From NCBI GenBank assembly GCA_900317515.1, contig ONHA01000011.1, positions 1 to 64,000 of the forward strand: a stretch of DNA of 64,000 nucleotides. The letters are read 5' to 3'. Position 1 is the first letter of the stretch; every line of letters starts with the position of its first letter. Positions 43,721-52,278 of the stretch are shown here, one piece after another. The translations under genes were made by a program, and so were the position numbers. This DNA is from an uncultured Eubacteriales bacterium (GTDB lineage: Bacteria; Bacillota; Clostridia; Lachnospirales; Lachnospiraceae). Below the pieces are notes generated by a model, which did not search any database, was not told where the DNA came from, and saw only the letters and a program-made list of their open reading frames with translations.

Positions 43721-46396
43721 TCATGCCGCCGGGGCAAGCACCCAGGGTGCCGCCGGCGTAATCTTCGGTTCGGGTATTTCAGCATCCGATGAAGTGCTCC
43801 CGGATGCGGTGCTTTCCGATACGGTGCTCTCCGCTGCCGTGCTCTCCGCTGCGGTGCTCTCCGCCGCCGTGCTCTCCGATGCGGTGCTCTCCACCGCCGA
43901 AGCCGCAGACTCCGTGCTCTTTGCACCGGTTCCGTTTATGGCCTCCGCGAGATACTTAAGGAACGCGTCGAATTCCGGAACGATGAGCCCTCTTGCCGTG
44001 AACAGCATATTCTCCGGCGGGATGACGGTGGTCTCCGTCTTATAGCTGAAAATGCCCGCAAGCGAGGGAACTCCGGAGAGAACGGCGCCGAGCGGCAGGT
44101 TGTGCGCGATGTAAGGCAGTATCTTCTTCAGGCTGGTCCCGGTGTCCTTTTTGCTGATCTTCGCAAACAGGCCTTCCATGACCTTTCCGAGCCGGTCGTC
44201 CGTTCCCTGATGCTGGATAACGGAGGCCGCCGCCTGATAGCCGTTCGCCTCCGCCGCGGCCGAATCCGTGAGATACCAGGACTCCGGATCGGCGCCGTCT
44301 GCTTCGGCAAGTTCCTTGATCTTTACGTTGAGCGTGACGACGTCCTCGTCCGCAAGCGAAAACGGCACGCCGCCGACTTCATTCACGATCTTTGCGATAC
44401 CGGCGATATCCGTGCTCAGGTAATTGACGATCGGTATCTGGTAGGTATCCTTGAGGGTCTTCACGAGCAGAGGGCAGCCGCCGTAGGCGGTCGCATCTCC
44501 GAGACGCCCGATGCCGTGGCCCGGGATCTCCGCGTAGAGATCGGTCCGGAGCGGATAAAAGCTGATCTTCTTTGTGTCCGTGTTGACCGAGGCAAGGACG
44601 ATGCCGTCAGCGCTGCCGTAGAATCCGTTTTCCTTCCGGTCAAGGACGACCAGAAGCATGTTTTTGACATTGCGGGCTGCCATCGGCAGAACGTCCGCAT
44701 TTTTGCGGGCAGCCGATGCGTCGGCTTTGATCGTCTCCGCCTCCGCTGCCGCAAGCGGCTCCCAGCCCTCCGCGGTCAGAAGCTGCTCCGCGTTCAGGTT
44801 CTCCGGAACCTGCCTGTCGGAGATGTAGGATGCCTCCTTATAGAAGCTGTTGATGTAGAAATAGAATGCGCACGCCGCCGCGGCGACGAGAATCACCGCT
44901 GCGCCGAAGAGCTTTATAAGACCGTGCTTTTTCTTCCCGGCGGTCTTCTCCTTTTTGGGCGCGGCTTTTTTCTCCGCCTTCTTTCCGTCCGGTTTATCCT
45001 TTTCGGCCTTCCGGGTTCGTCCGGCCTTCTCGGCTTTCGAGCTCTCTCCCACCTTTTCCTTGGCGGCGGCGGCCAGAGACTTCTCGGTCTCAAAGTCGTA
45101 GAACGAGTCCTCCATCTCTTCCGGGATCGGGATCTCGCGCTTCTCCTCCGGCTCGTCCGCGATGTGGATCACGACCGATGAGGCGCTGTCGGAGACATCC
45201 CGGTAGGACGGCGTTCTCTTTTTCCTGTCGGAATTGATGTTCTTCGTCCTGTCCCCGGTCTCTTTGACCTTTTCCGTCTTCCCTGCACCGGCGGTTTTCA
45301 CCATGTCCGGCACCGCAGACTCTGCTCCGGCTGCTTCCCCGGCGCTTTCGCGCCCGGCGAACCTCTCTTCGGCTGCCTCCGCACGCTTTTTGAGCTGACG
45401 GGCCCGCTCCTCGTCGGCCGCGGTCATCCTTGCATTTTCCGGATTCTCGCCGGCTGCCTCATACTCCGCCACGCGGCGGTTTGTGATGATCCGGTCGGCG
45501 CCCTCCGCCTCCAGCGTACGCTTCAGCTCCTCGACGGACTGGGCTTCGCAGGCGGCCTGCACCGCCTCGACCCGCTGCATGCGCTTTACATTTTCATTCT
45601 GTAAAATGCGCAGGAGCATCATCTGGTAGGCTTCGTCGTACCACTTCTCAAGCTCCTCCTCGGACATGTCGGCGACATAGTCGACCCTGTCCTCGCCGGT
45701 CCGGTTGTCCGTCCGGATGTTGAAGTTGTGGAGCATGAACTCGATGTTCGAGAAGAGCTTGACGTTGCCCGGGGCCATATTGTCGGAGTAAGACTCGATC
45801 GTATCGCCCATGGACAGCAGGATATCCCGCTTTTTCTTCATGTTGCCGGCGACCGCGAAGGAGTTGTACTCGATGATCTTGTCCGTCTCCACATCGTCCG
45901 AATTGTCGGCAACGGCGTCGGCCGCGATGTTTCTGGAGACCAGATAGATGATCTCCTTGTCCGGCACGTACCGGACGTCATAGTCCAGCTCGCGCAGAAT
46001 CCTCCGGATGCTCGTTAAGAGCTCCGTGTAGCGTTTGATATTGAAATCGTAGTTCCTGCCGCCCGACTCGTTGAAACGGCGGCGGCAGAGTTCGGCGATG
46101 TTCAGCGTGTACTGCAGATAGGTCAGCACTTCATTTTTCGTCGGGTCCGGGTTGGACAGGATCCCGTCGATATTGAGCCCTCGCCGCATCGCATCCGTAT
46201 CGGCACAGTTTTCCCGTCCTTTCCAGACGGAAAAATAGTTCTTATCGACATAGTTCTCTACCGAGTACTCCTTGTAGCCGACGGAAATGACCGGGCTCTG
46301 GAAAAGCATCTCGATCTGCAGGATCTCGTCATGATAATCGGTGATGCGTTCGTTCTCTTTTTTTATTTCATTTTCATTCCGGGGTCCGGCTGCCAT
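43721..46396 (-). CDS. LytR-CpsA-Psr (LCP) family protein with a large N-terminal extension
   Basis: 891 aa. A single membrane helix sits far inside (about 493-515). The extracytoplasmic LCP domain (about 576-820) has NMLLVVLDRKENG, then SADGIVLASVN, GDATAYGGCPLLVKTLKD and IVNEVGGVPFSLADED; the usual catalytic 'SIPRDT' reads YPLRTDL, so key residues are partly altered. Residues 1-300 form a helix-rich cytoplasmic domain I cannot name. Residues 300-490 are charged and rich in Lys/Glu/Ala. The C terminus carries seven 5-residue Ser/Thr/Glu repeats. LCP enzymes attach wall polymers to peptidoglycan. The gene follows aspS by 25 bases and leads the envelope cluster. Confidence 0.78.
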   Translation of the reverse strand: MAAGPRNENEIKKENERITDYHDEILQIEMLFQSPVISVGYKEYSVENYVDKNYFSVWKGRENCADTDAMRRGLNIDGILSNPDPTKNEVLTYLQYTLNIAELCRRRFNESGGRNYDFNIKRYTELLTSIRRILRELDYDVRYVPDKEIIYLVSRNIAADAVADNSDDVETDKIIEYNSFAVAGNMKKKRDILLSMGDTIESYSDNMAPGNVKLFSNIEFMLHNFNIRTDNRTGEDRVDYVADMSEEELEKWYDEAYQMMLLRILQNENVKRMQRVEAVQAACEAQSVEELKRTLEAEGADRIITNRRVAEYEAAGENPENARMTAADEERARQLKKRAEAAEERFAGRESAGEAAGAESAVPDMVKTAGAGKTEKVKETGDRTKNINSDRKKRTPSYRDVSDSASSVVIHIADEPEEKREIPIPEEMEDSFYDFETEKSLAAAAKEKVGESSKAEKAGRTRKAEKDKPDGKKAEKKAAPKKEKTAGKKKHGLIKLFGAAVILVAAAACAFYFYINSFYKEASYISDRQVPENLNAEQLLTAEGWEPLAAAEAETIKADASAARKNADVLPMAARNVKNMLLVVLDRKENGFYGSADGIVLASVNTDTKKISFYPLRTDLYAEIPGHGIGRLGDATAYGGCPLLVKTLKDTYQIPIVNYLSTDIAGIAKIVNEVGGVPFSLADEDVVTLNVKIKELAEADGADPESWYLTDSAAAEANGYQAAASVIQHQGTDDRLGKVMEGLFAKISKKDTGTSLKKILPYIAHNLPLGAVLSGVPSLAGIFSYKTETTVIPPENMLFTARGLIVPEFDAFLKYLAEAINGTGAKSTESAASAVESTASESTAAESTAAESTAAESTVSESTASGSTSSDAEIPEPKITPAAPWVLAPAA
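43791..43895 (-). repeat. 15-bp tandem repeat coding for AxEST pentapeptides
   Basis: The core GTGCT recurs at 43794, 43809, 43824, 43839, 43854, 43869 and 43884, exactly every 15 bp. The encoded pentapeptides alternate AAEST, VSEST and ASEST in the extracytoplasmic tail of the LCP-like protein. Such in-frame repeats can change in number without breaking the frame. Confidence 0.9.
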
Positions 46397-46421
46397 ACAA
46401 ACCTCCCTGTACTGCCTTCAG

Positions 46422-48254
46422 TTACTTCTCCGGTACTGTCACAGAGATTCCAAGCTCCTCAAGCTGCTTCTTCTCAACCTCAGCCGGCGCGTCGATCATG
46501 AGATCCGAGGCATCCTTGACCTTCGGGAACGCGATGACATCGCGGATCGAATCCGAACCGGTCAGCAGCATGGCCATGCGGTCAAGACCGTAGGCAAGTC
46601 CTGCATGAGGCGGAACACCGTATTTGAAAGCGGTGAGCAGGAATCCGAACTGCTCTTCAGCGCGCTCCTTTGTGAAGCCGAGCACCTCGAGCATCTTCTC
46701 CTGAACCTCGTCAATGTGAATTCTGACCGAGCCGCCGCCGAGCTCGCAGCCGTTGAGGACGATATCGTAGGCTTCCGCGCGGACCGAGCCCGGATCATCG
46801 TCGATGTGCTCCCAGTCGGAGAGGACCGGCATCGTGAACGGATGGTGCATGGCCATAAAACGGCCCTCCTCATCCGACCACTCAAGGAGCGGGAACTCGG
46901 TGATCCAGATGAACCGCAGCTCGTTCTCATCGTAGAGATTCAGCTGACGGCCGAGCTCGAGACGGAGCGCCCCCAGGGAAGCGCAGACCACCTTGTAGCT
47001 GTCCGCCGCAAAGAGGAGCAGGTCGCCCGGCTCCGCATCCATGGCCGCGATGAGGTTCTTCACCTCATCCTCGGTGAGGAATTTCGTGAAGGAGGACTTG
47101 ATGCTGCCGTCCGCCCCGTATGCGAGATAAGCGAGGCCTTTTGCGCCGTAGGTCTTTGCGACCTCGGTCAGCTTGTCGATCTTCTTTCTCGGCATGCCGC
47201 CCTGACCCTTCACGGTCAGACCGCGGACATAGCCGCCGTTATTCAGCGCGCCGGTAAAGACGGAGAAGCCGCAGTCTTTGACGGTCTCCGATACGTCCCT
47301 GATCGGGAGGTCGAAACGGAGGTCCGGCTTGTCCGAACCGTAGAGATCCATCGCGGTCTTCCAGGTCATCTTCTCGATGCCGTGGGCCGCGATCTCCTCG
47401 CCGGCCTTTCTCGCCGCATCGGCGAGAGCCTTGTCAAAACCGAGCTCCTCGTAGATCGCCGGGATCCGGTTCAGCACATACCCGAGAAGGCGGGTATTGA
47501 CGTCCATGACGTCCTCCTGCTCGACGAAGGAGAGCTCCATGTCGATCTGGGTGAACTCGGGCTGTCTGTCCGCGCGGAGGTCCTCGTCGCGGAAGCAGCG
47601 GGCGATCTGGTAATAGCGGTCAAAGCCGGAGCACATGAGCAGCTGCTTGAAGAGCTGCGGGCTCTGGGGCAGAGCGTAAAAGCATCCCGGATGCACGCGG
47701 CTCGGGACCAGATAGTCACGGGCGCCTTCCGGCGTCGAGCCGATGAGGTCCGGCGTCTCGATGTCGAGGAAGCCCTCGCTCTCCATGAAGGATCTGACAA
47801 GGGCCACCAGACGGCTCCTGAACATGATCTTCTTCTGGAGCTCCGGACGGCGGAGATCAAGATAGCGGTATTTCAGGCGGATATCTTCCCTCGTGTCGAT
47901 CCCGTCCTGCACCGGATAGGGCGGCGTCAGGGCCTCGGAGAGGACCCGGAGAGACTCCGCTCTCACCTCCATGGTTCCGGTTTTAAGATTCGTATTCACC
48001 GCGCCGCCGCGCTTTTCGACGATGCCGGTCACCGCGATGCAGAACTCGCTCCGAAGAGCGCCTGCCCGCTCGTTGTCTCCCTCAAATATGATCTGCATGA
48101 TGCCCGAGCGGTCCCTGAGATCGATGAAGACGATGCCGCCCTTGTTTCTGCATTTTGCGACCCAGCCCATGAGAGTCACTTCCTGCCCGATCATGGCCTC
48201 CGTGACTTCACCGCACCGGCATGTGCGTCTCAAGCCTTTGATTGATTCTGCCAT
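46422..48254 (-). CDS. aspS: Aspartyl-tRNA synthetase
   Basis: 610 aa, bacterial-type length. The N-terminal OB-fold anticodon domain includes GWVAKCRNKGGIVFIDLRDRSG. Class II motif 2 is FRDEDLRADRQPEFTQIDMELSF. The bacterial GAD insert lies between, and motif 3 reads GLAYGLDRMAMLLTGSDSIRDV. It follows hisS, the usual order in this group. No T-box leader is present between the two genes. Confidence 0.98.
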   Translation of the reverse strand: MAESIKGLRRTCRCGEVTEAMIGQEVTLMGWVAKCRNKGGIVFIDLRDRSGIMQIIFEGDNERAGALRSEFCIAVTGIVEKRGGAVNTNLKTGTMEVRAESLRVLSEALTPPYPVQDGIDTREDIRLKYRYLDLRRPELQKKIMFRSRLVALVRSFMESEGFLDIETPDLIGSTPEGARDYLVPSRVHPGCFYALPQSPQLFKQLLMCSGFDRYYQIARCFRDEDLRADRQPEFTQIDMELSFVEQEDVMDVNTRLLGYVLNRIPAIYEELGFDKALADAARKAGEEIAAHGIEKMTWKTAMDLYGSDKPDLRFDLPIRDVSETVKDCGFSVFTGALNNGGYVRGLTVKGQGGMPRKKIDKLTEVAKTYGAKGLAYLAYGADGSIKSSFTKFLTEDEVKNLIAAMDAEPGDLLLFAADSYKVVCASLGALRLELGRQLNLYDENELRFIWITEFPLLEWSDEEGRFMAMHHPFTMPVLSDWEHIDDDPGSVRAEAYDIVLNGCELGGGSVRIHIDEVQEKMLEVLGFTKERAEEQFGFLLTAFKYGVPPHAGLAYGLDRMAMLLTGSDSIRDVIAFPKVKDASDLMIDAPAEVEKKQLEELGISVTVPEK

Positions 48255-48290
48255 TTATGCCTCCTTATAATGAATTGTCTTAAAAGACAT

Positions 48291-49496
48291 TTATCTTGCA
48301 AAAATTTCCCGGATCTCCGTATAGCCTTCTGCCTGAAGCTGATCCTTCTGGAACTTTTTGTTCTTCTTCATGACGGAAATAAGAACCGCCCTCCCGGCCT
48401 TTCTCTCCTCCTCCGCTGCCTTGAAAACCTCCGTGAGCTTCTCGCCCGGGATCTTCTTCTCGATGAGGAAGGCCACCTTCTCCTTCGCGTCCGGCACCTT
48501 GAAGCCGCGCTCAAGGAGAAGCATGATGATGCGCTCGAAGCCAATCGAGAAGCCCACGGCCGGCGTCGGCTGACCCGTGAACTTGCCGATCATCTCGTCA
48601 TAGCGGCCGCCGCCTCCGACGGAACCGCCGAACTCGTCCATCGCGATCTCGAAGATCGGGCCTGTGTAATAACCCATGCCGCGGACCAGAGTCGGATCGA
48701 ACTTCACCTTGAAGTCCGCCGTCCTGACCGCGTCCACCGCCGCGATGATCGTGGGCAGGTCGGAGCCTTCCATGAGGGCTGCCGGGTCTTCATTTTCCGC
48801 AAACTGCGCGAGGTAGGCGTCCACGGTCTCCTCCGGGAAGTTCTCGAGGAGCTCCTTCCTGACGCCGTCCCAGCCGATCTTGTCCATCTTGTCCAGGATG
48901 ATGAAGACCTTTTCGTTGTCGGTCTCCGCAAAGCCGGCCTTCTTCGCCATGTTCTTCAGGATCTTTCTGTCATTGATGCGGATCGTGAAGTTCTTAAAGT
49001 CAAGGCGGGAAAGAGCCGTCGTTGTGGCCAGGATGAGCTCGATCTCGGAGATGTAGGACGGATCGCCCAGGATATCGATGTCGCACTGGGTGAACTGGCG
49101 GAAGCGCCCTCTCTGCGGGCGGTCGGCGCGGAACACCGGACCGATCTGCAGCGCCTTGAACGGCGACGGCAGCTCGCTCATGTGATTTGCGTAGTAGCGG
49201 GAAAGCGGCAGCGTGAGGTCGTAGCGAAGACCGCTGTCCGCAAGGTCATCCTCGGATTCCGCGGCGTCGAGGCGGAGCTTCTCGCCGCGCTTCAGGATCT
49301 TGAAGATGAGTTTTTCATTTTCACCGCCCTGCTTGGAGAGCAGGTTCTCGATGTGCTCCACCACCGGAGTCTCGATCGACGAAAAGCCGAACTCCGCATA
49401 GGTCTTTCTGATGACCTCCGTCACGTAGGTCCGAACGGCCATCTCCGCCGGAAGTATGTCTTTCATGCCGGTGACCGGCTTCTTAATCATTGCCAT
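48291..49496 (-). CDS. hisS: Histidyl-tRNA synthetase
   Basis: 401 aa, slightly shorter than the typical enzyme. Motif 1 lies near the N terminus (GMKDILPAEMAVRTYV). Motif 2 is FRADRPQRGRFRQFTQCD and the histidine-specific loops are RGMGYYTGPIFEI and GGGGRYDEMIG. It starts behind AAGGAG and overlaps the HD-GYP gene by 14 bases. Confidence 0.95.
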   Translation of the reverse strand: MAMIKKPVTGMKDILPAEMAVRTYVTEVIRKTYAEFGFSSIETPVVEHIENLLSKQGGENEKLIFKILKRGEKLRLDAAESEDDLADSGLRYDLTLPLSRYYANHMSELPSPFKALQIGPVFRADRPQRGRFRQFTQCDIDILGDPSYISEIELILATTTALSRLDFKNFTIRINDRKILKNMAKKAGFAETDNEKVFIILDKMDKIGWDGVRKELLENFPEETVDAYLAQFAENEDPAALMEGSDLPTIIAAVDAVRTADFKVKFDPTLVRGMGYYTGPIFEIAMDEFGGSVGGGGRYDEMIGKFTGQPTPAVGFSIGFERIIMLLLERGFKVPDAKEKVAFLIEKKIPGEKLTEVFKAAEEERKAGRAVLISVMKKNKKFQKDQLQAEGYTEIREIFAR

Positions 49497-50115
49497 CCTT
49501 TATCTCCTTTTTCAGGTCATTTTCAAGTTCCGCAAGCAGCGTATCGTCCGAGTCGGGGAATGTCACTTTAAAGTCCGCCCCGATGCGGTGCACGACCCGC
49601 TCAAACGCGAGAAATATCTGCATGTCAAAATGGTTGATCTCATCGATCATGAGGCCCATCGCCTCGTCGTCGGAGAAGCGCTTCCGGTAGGGCCGGTCCG
49701 AGGTCAGCGCCGCATAGACGTCGCAGACGCGAAGGATCCGGGAGCTCTCCGGGATCGCCTTCCCTTCCAGGTTGTCCGGGTAGCCCGAGCCGTCGTAGTT
49801 CTCATGATGGTGACGGACCGCCGTCAGGATATACTCGTCGAACCCTTTCTCCCGGAGAATCCCGTAGGAGAGCATCGAGTGCATACGCACATATTTCATC
49901 TCCTCGATCACGAGCGGGCTCTCGATCTTCTTCTCCCCATATATGTAATTTGCCAGTTTAAGCTTCCCGATATCGTGGACAAGACCCGCGAGCGCGAGCT
50001 TATACTGTTCCTCTTCACTCTTTCCGAGTTCACGGGCAAGCTCCCGCGCAAGGCAGCTCACGTATGTCCCGTGGGCCAGTTCCTCCGTCAGGTTGTAATC
50101 AACGATGCGCCCCAT
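49483..50115 (-). CDS. HD-GYP domain protein, possible cyclic di-GMP phosphodiesterase
   Basis: 210 aa, nearly all one HD-GYP domain. The metal-binding HDIGKL is at about 48-53. The GYP part is complete: HHHENYDGSGYPDNLEGK, then ESSRILRVCDVYAALTSDRPYR. Intact HD-GYP domains often hydrolyse cyclic di-GMP. There is no sensor or receiver domain. It lies between hemZ and hisS, has its own promoter (50166-50194) and is coupled to hisS by overlap. Confidence 0.88.
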   Translation of the reverse strand: MGRIVDYNLTEELAHGTYVSCLARELARELGKSEEEQYKLALAGLVHDIGKLKLANYIYGEKKIESPLVIEEMKYVRMHSMLSYGILREKGFDEYILTAVRHHHENYDGSGYPDNLEGKAIPESSRILRVCDVYAALTSDRPYRKRFSDDEAMGLMIDEINHFDMQIFLAFERVVHRIGADFKVTFPDSDDTLLAELENDLKKEIKDGND

Positions 50116-50165
50116 AAAAACCCCACAAGCAGCGTAAAATTTGCCGGATTACCCGACGATAAATA

Positions 50166-50194
50166 ATCATACCAAACAGCGGGCTCAAATGCAA
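50166..50194 (-). promoter_or_regulatory. Promoter of the HD-GYP-hisS-aspS unit
   Basis: TTGCAT (50194 to 50189), 17-bp spacer, TATGAT (50171 to 50166). It overlaps the 3' end of hemZ and leaves a leader of about 45 bases with a weak GGGG ribosome site before the HD-GYP start. Confidence 0.6.
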
Positions 50195-51594
50195 GTCTGC
50201 CGTTCAAGATATGTTCTCACATCTTTCGGATTGATCACCCGCTCGGGCTTCTTCCCGGGCAGGATCTTCTTCTTGGAGGCCGCCGCCCCGAACGCGCGGA
50301 TCTCCGCGATCTCCTCCATGATAAGGATATTGTAGAGGCACTCTCTGCCCCGCACGGCAAATCCCGTGTTCTCAAGGCCCCCCTTCATATTCTTCTGCCG
50401 GTAGAGGTAGTAGGGCTCCATGTGAAGACCTGCGGCCGTATCGTAGGCCATCTCAATGATCTCCTCACTGTTGGAAAATGAAAGCCCCGCATATTTGCTG
50501 TAATCAAAAGCTCTTCCGGCCTCCTGCTCCTCCCGCAGAGAGGCATTCAGCCTCGAGGCCCGCTTTACCGCCAGGGAGTGGACCGTCAGCGAGTCGGGTT
50601 TCATCTTCTCAATCTCCCGGAGCGTGTGCGTGACCTCCGGGATGTCCTCGCCGGGGAGTCCCAGGATGATATCCATGTTGATGTTGGTGAAGCCTTCCTC
50701 CCTCGCGAGAGCAAAGGCCCGGACCGTGTCCTCCGCCGTGTGCTTCCGGCCGATGAGGGCAAGGGTTTTGTCGTTCATGGTCTGGGGATTCACCGAGATC
50801 CGGTCGATCCCGTGCTTCTTTAGGACCCTGAGCTTCTCCCTCGTGATCGAATCCGGCCTGCCGGCCTCAACGGTGCGCTCGAGGGACGCGTCGATATCAT
50901 AGTAATCTCTCACCCTCGTGAGCAGGTAATCGAGCTGGTCCGGCGTAAGCGACGTCGGCGTACCTCCTCCGATGTAAAATGACACCGGAACCGGCCGTTT
51001 TCCGTCCCGCAGCACGGTCTCCCACTCCATCTCGGAGAGCATCGCGTCGATATAGAGATCCGCCTTATCCTTCCACAGATCGATCGGCGAGGCCGAAAAT
51101 GTGCAGTAGAGACAGATCGACGGGCAGAACGGCACATGCAGGTAGAGGCAGAAGGGGTCTTCCGCCCAGCCGTCAATGCCGGAGAGGACTTTGGTTTCAT
51201 TTTCCGCGACCCGGATCGCGAGGTCGATCTTCGCATCCGAGGTGAGATAGTTTTCCTTCATATAGGAAGCGATCTCCTCCGCTGTCTTTCCCTCGGAGAA
51301 GAGCTTCGTCGGGATCTTGGTCGGCCGGATCCCCGAGAGGGTCCCCCATGGAAGCGTCCTGCCCGTCTCGGCGGAGAGCCGATGATAGAGCTCACGCTTG
51401 AGCGTATCCTTTGCGGCTTTCCGGTCGGTGTACTCCGGTATGTGCACGGACATGACAAGGTCCCTCGGAACGGCCGATTTGATCTCGTCCGACGCGGCAA
51501 AGACCTGCACCGTATCGTCCGGATAGAATGCCTTCACCAGCGAGTGGACGTCATAGGAAAAATCATCCTTATCAAGCTTTACTCCGATGTTCAT
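50185..51594 (-). CDS. hemZ: Coproporphyrinogen III oxidase-like radical SAM protein HemZ
   Basis: 469 aa. An N-terminal domain of about 150 residues precedes the radical SAM core with CPSICLYC (CxxxCxxC) in HVPFCPSICLYCTFSA, and YIGGGTPTSL follows. This layout matches HemZ of Bacillota. In Bacillus it takes part in anaerobic haem synthesis; in clostridia that make no haem its substrate is uncertain. The ATG overlaps the MBL gene stop by 4 bases, a widely conserved pair in this group. Confidence 0.9.
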   Translation of the reverse strand: MNIGVKLDKDDFSYDVHSLVKAFYPDDTVQVFAASDEIKSAVPRDLVMSVHIPEYTDRKAAKDTLKRELYHRLSAETGRTLPWGTLSGIRPTKIPTKLFSEGKTAEEIASYMKENYLTSDAKIDLAIRVAENETKVLSGIDGWAEDPFCLYLHVPFCPSICLYCTFSASPIDLWKDKADLYIDAMLSEMEWETVLRDGKRPVPVSFYIGGGTPTSLTPDQLDYLLTRVRDYYDIDASLERTVEAGRPDSITREKLRVLKKHGIDRISVNPQTMNDKTLALIGRKHTAEDTVRAFALAREEGFTNINMDIILGLPGEDIPEVTHTLREIEKMKPDSLTVHSLAVKRASRLNASLREEQEAGRAFDYSKYAGLSFSNSEEIIEMAYDTAAGLHMEPYYLYRQKNMKGGLENTGFAVRGRECLYNILIMEEIAEIRAFGAAASKKKILPGKKPERVINPKDVRTYLERQTCI

Positions 51595-52220
51595 GCGAAT
51601 CCCTTGACCTTCTTCTCAAATCCGATCGTCGTCATCTCCCCGTGCCCGGTCAGGACCGTGACGTCCTCCGGCAGGGTCGTACAGAGGCGGGCGAGCGAGA
51701 ACTCCATGTCATCCTCCGACCCGGTCGGGAGGTCCGTCCTGCCCCAGCTGCGGTAAAAGAGTGTGTCCCCGGCGAAGAGGAGCTTCTCCGCCTCCATGTA
51801 GAAGCAGATGGAGCCCCGGGTGTGGCCGGGCGTTTCGATCACGGAAAATGAAAGGCCGCCCGCCTTGATCACGTCGCCCTCCTTCACCCAGATGTCCGCA
51901 GATACGCAGGCTCTCGTGTCATAGTAGCCCTGATTCAGGTGAGGATCCGCCAGGAGGTCCTTCTCGGCCTCCGCGGCGTAGACGACCGCATCCGGCCACT
52001 TCGCCCTGATCTCGTTCACCGCCAGGATATGGTCAAAATGGCCGTGGGTTAAGAGGATCGCGGCAAGCTTCTCGCCGTGTCCGACCGCGTGCGCAAGGAT
52101 CGTCTCCGCCTCGTCGCCCGGATCGACGATCACGACTTCCCCCGTGTCTTCATTTGTCAGGATGTAACAGTTGGTGCCTATGCTCCCGACGACGCATACG
52201 CCGACTTTCAGCTTGCCCAT
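51591..52220 (-). CDS. MBL-fold hydrolase, glyoxalase II-like
   Basis: 209 aa. The metal motif is HGHFDHI in LLTHGHFDHILAV. The DPGDEAE, PGHTRGSICFY and AGDTLFYRSWGRTDLPTG segments fit the GloB-like branch of hydrolases. The true substrate is unknown. It starts behind GGAGGAGCGT, 22 bases past the relA terminator, and no promoter is visible in the short gap, so it likely depends on read-through or on a promoter within relA. Confidence 0.9.
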   Translation of the reverse strand: MGKLKVGVCVVGSIGTNCYILTNEDTGEVVIVDPGDEAETILAHAVGHGEKLAAILLTHGHFDHILAVNEIRAKWPDAVVYAAEAEKDLLADPHLNQGYYDTRACVSADIWVKEGDVIKAGGLSFSVIETPGHTRGSICFYMEAEKLLFAGDTLFYRSWGRTDLPTGSEDDMEFSLARLCTTLPEDVTVLTGHGEMTTIGFEKKVKGFA

Positions 52221-52242
52221 ACGCTCCTCCGCTCTTAAAAAA

Positions 52243-52267
52243 GACCCGCGGCTTACGGCTGCGGGTC
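52243..52267 (-). terminator. Terminator of relA
   Basis: GACCCGC (52243-52249) pairs with GCGGGTC (52261-52267), extended inward by GGC/GCT-type pairs. TTTTTTAAG follows on the minus strand. Confidence 0.82.
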
Positions 52268-52278
52268 ACGGGTGTCAG

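Noticed and set aside
43791-43895. The regular 15-bp repeats as a CRISPR-like array
   Set aside because: They are contiguous, have no unique spacers and code in frame for a pentapeptide tail.
46341-48245. A 634-codon plus-strand frame opposite aspS, and similar long frames opposite hisS, relA, PBP1A, secDF and tsaD
   Set aside because: They are complements of secure genes, share the Arg/Leu/Asp/His-rich composition of GC-rich antisense frames, and lack start signals.
24785-50194. T-box riboswitches before cysS, glyS, hisS and aspS
   Set aside because: The gaps are too short or overlapping, and the regions upstream of cysE and of the HD-GYP gene show no AGGGTGG-type antiterminator sequence.
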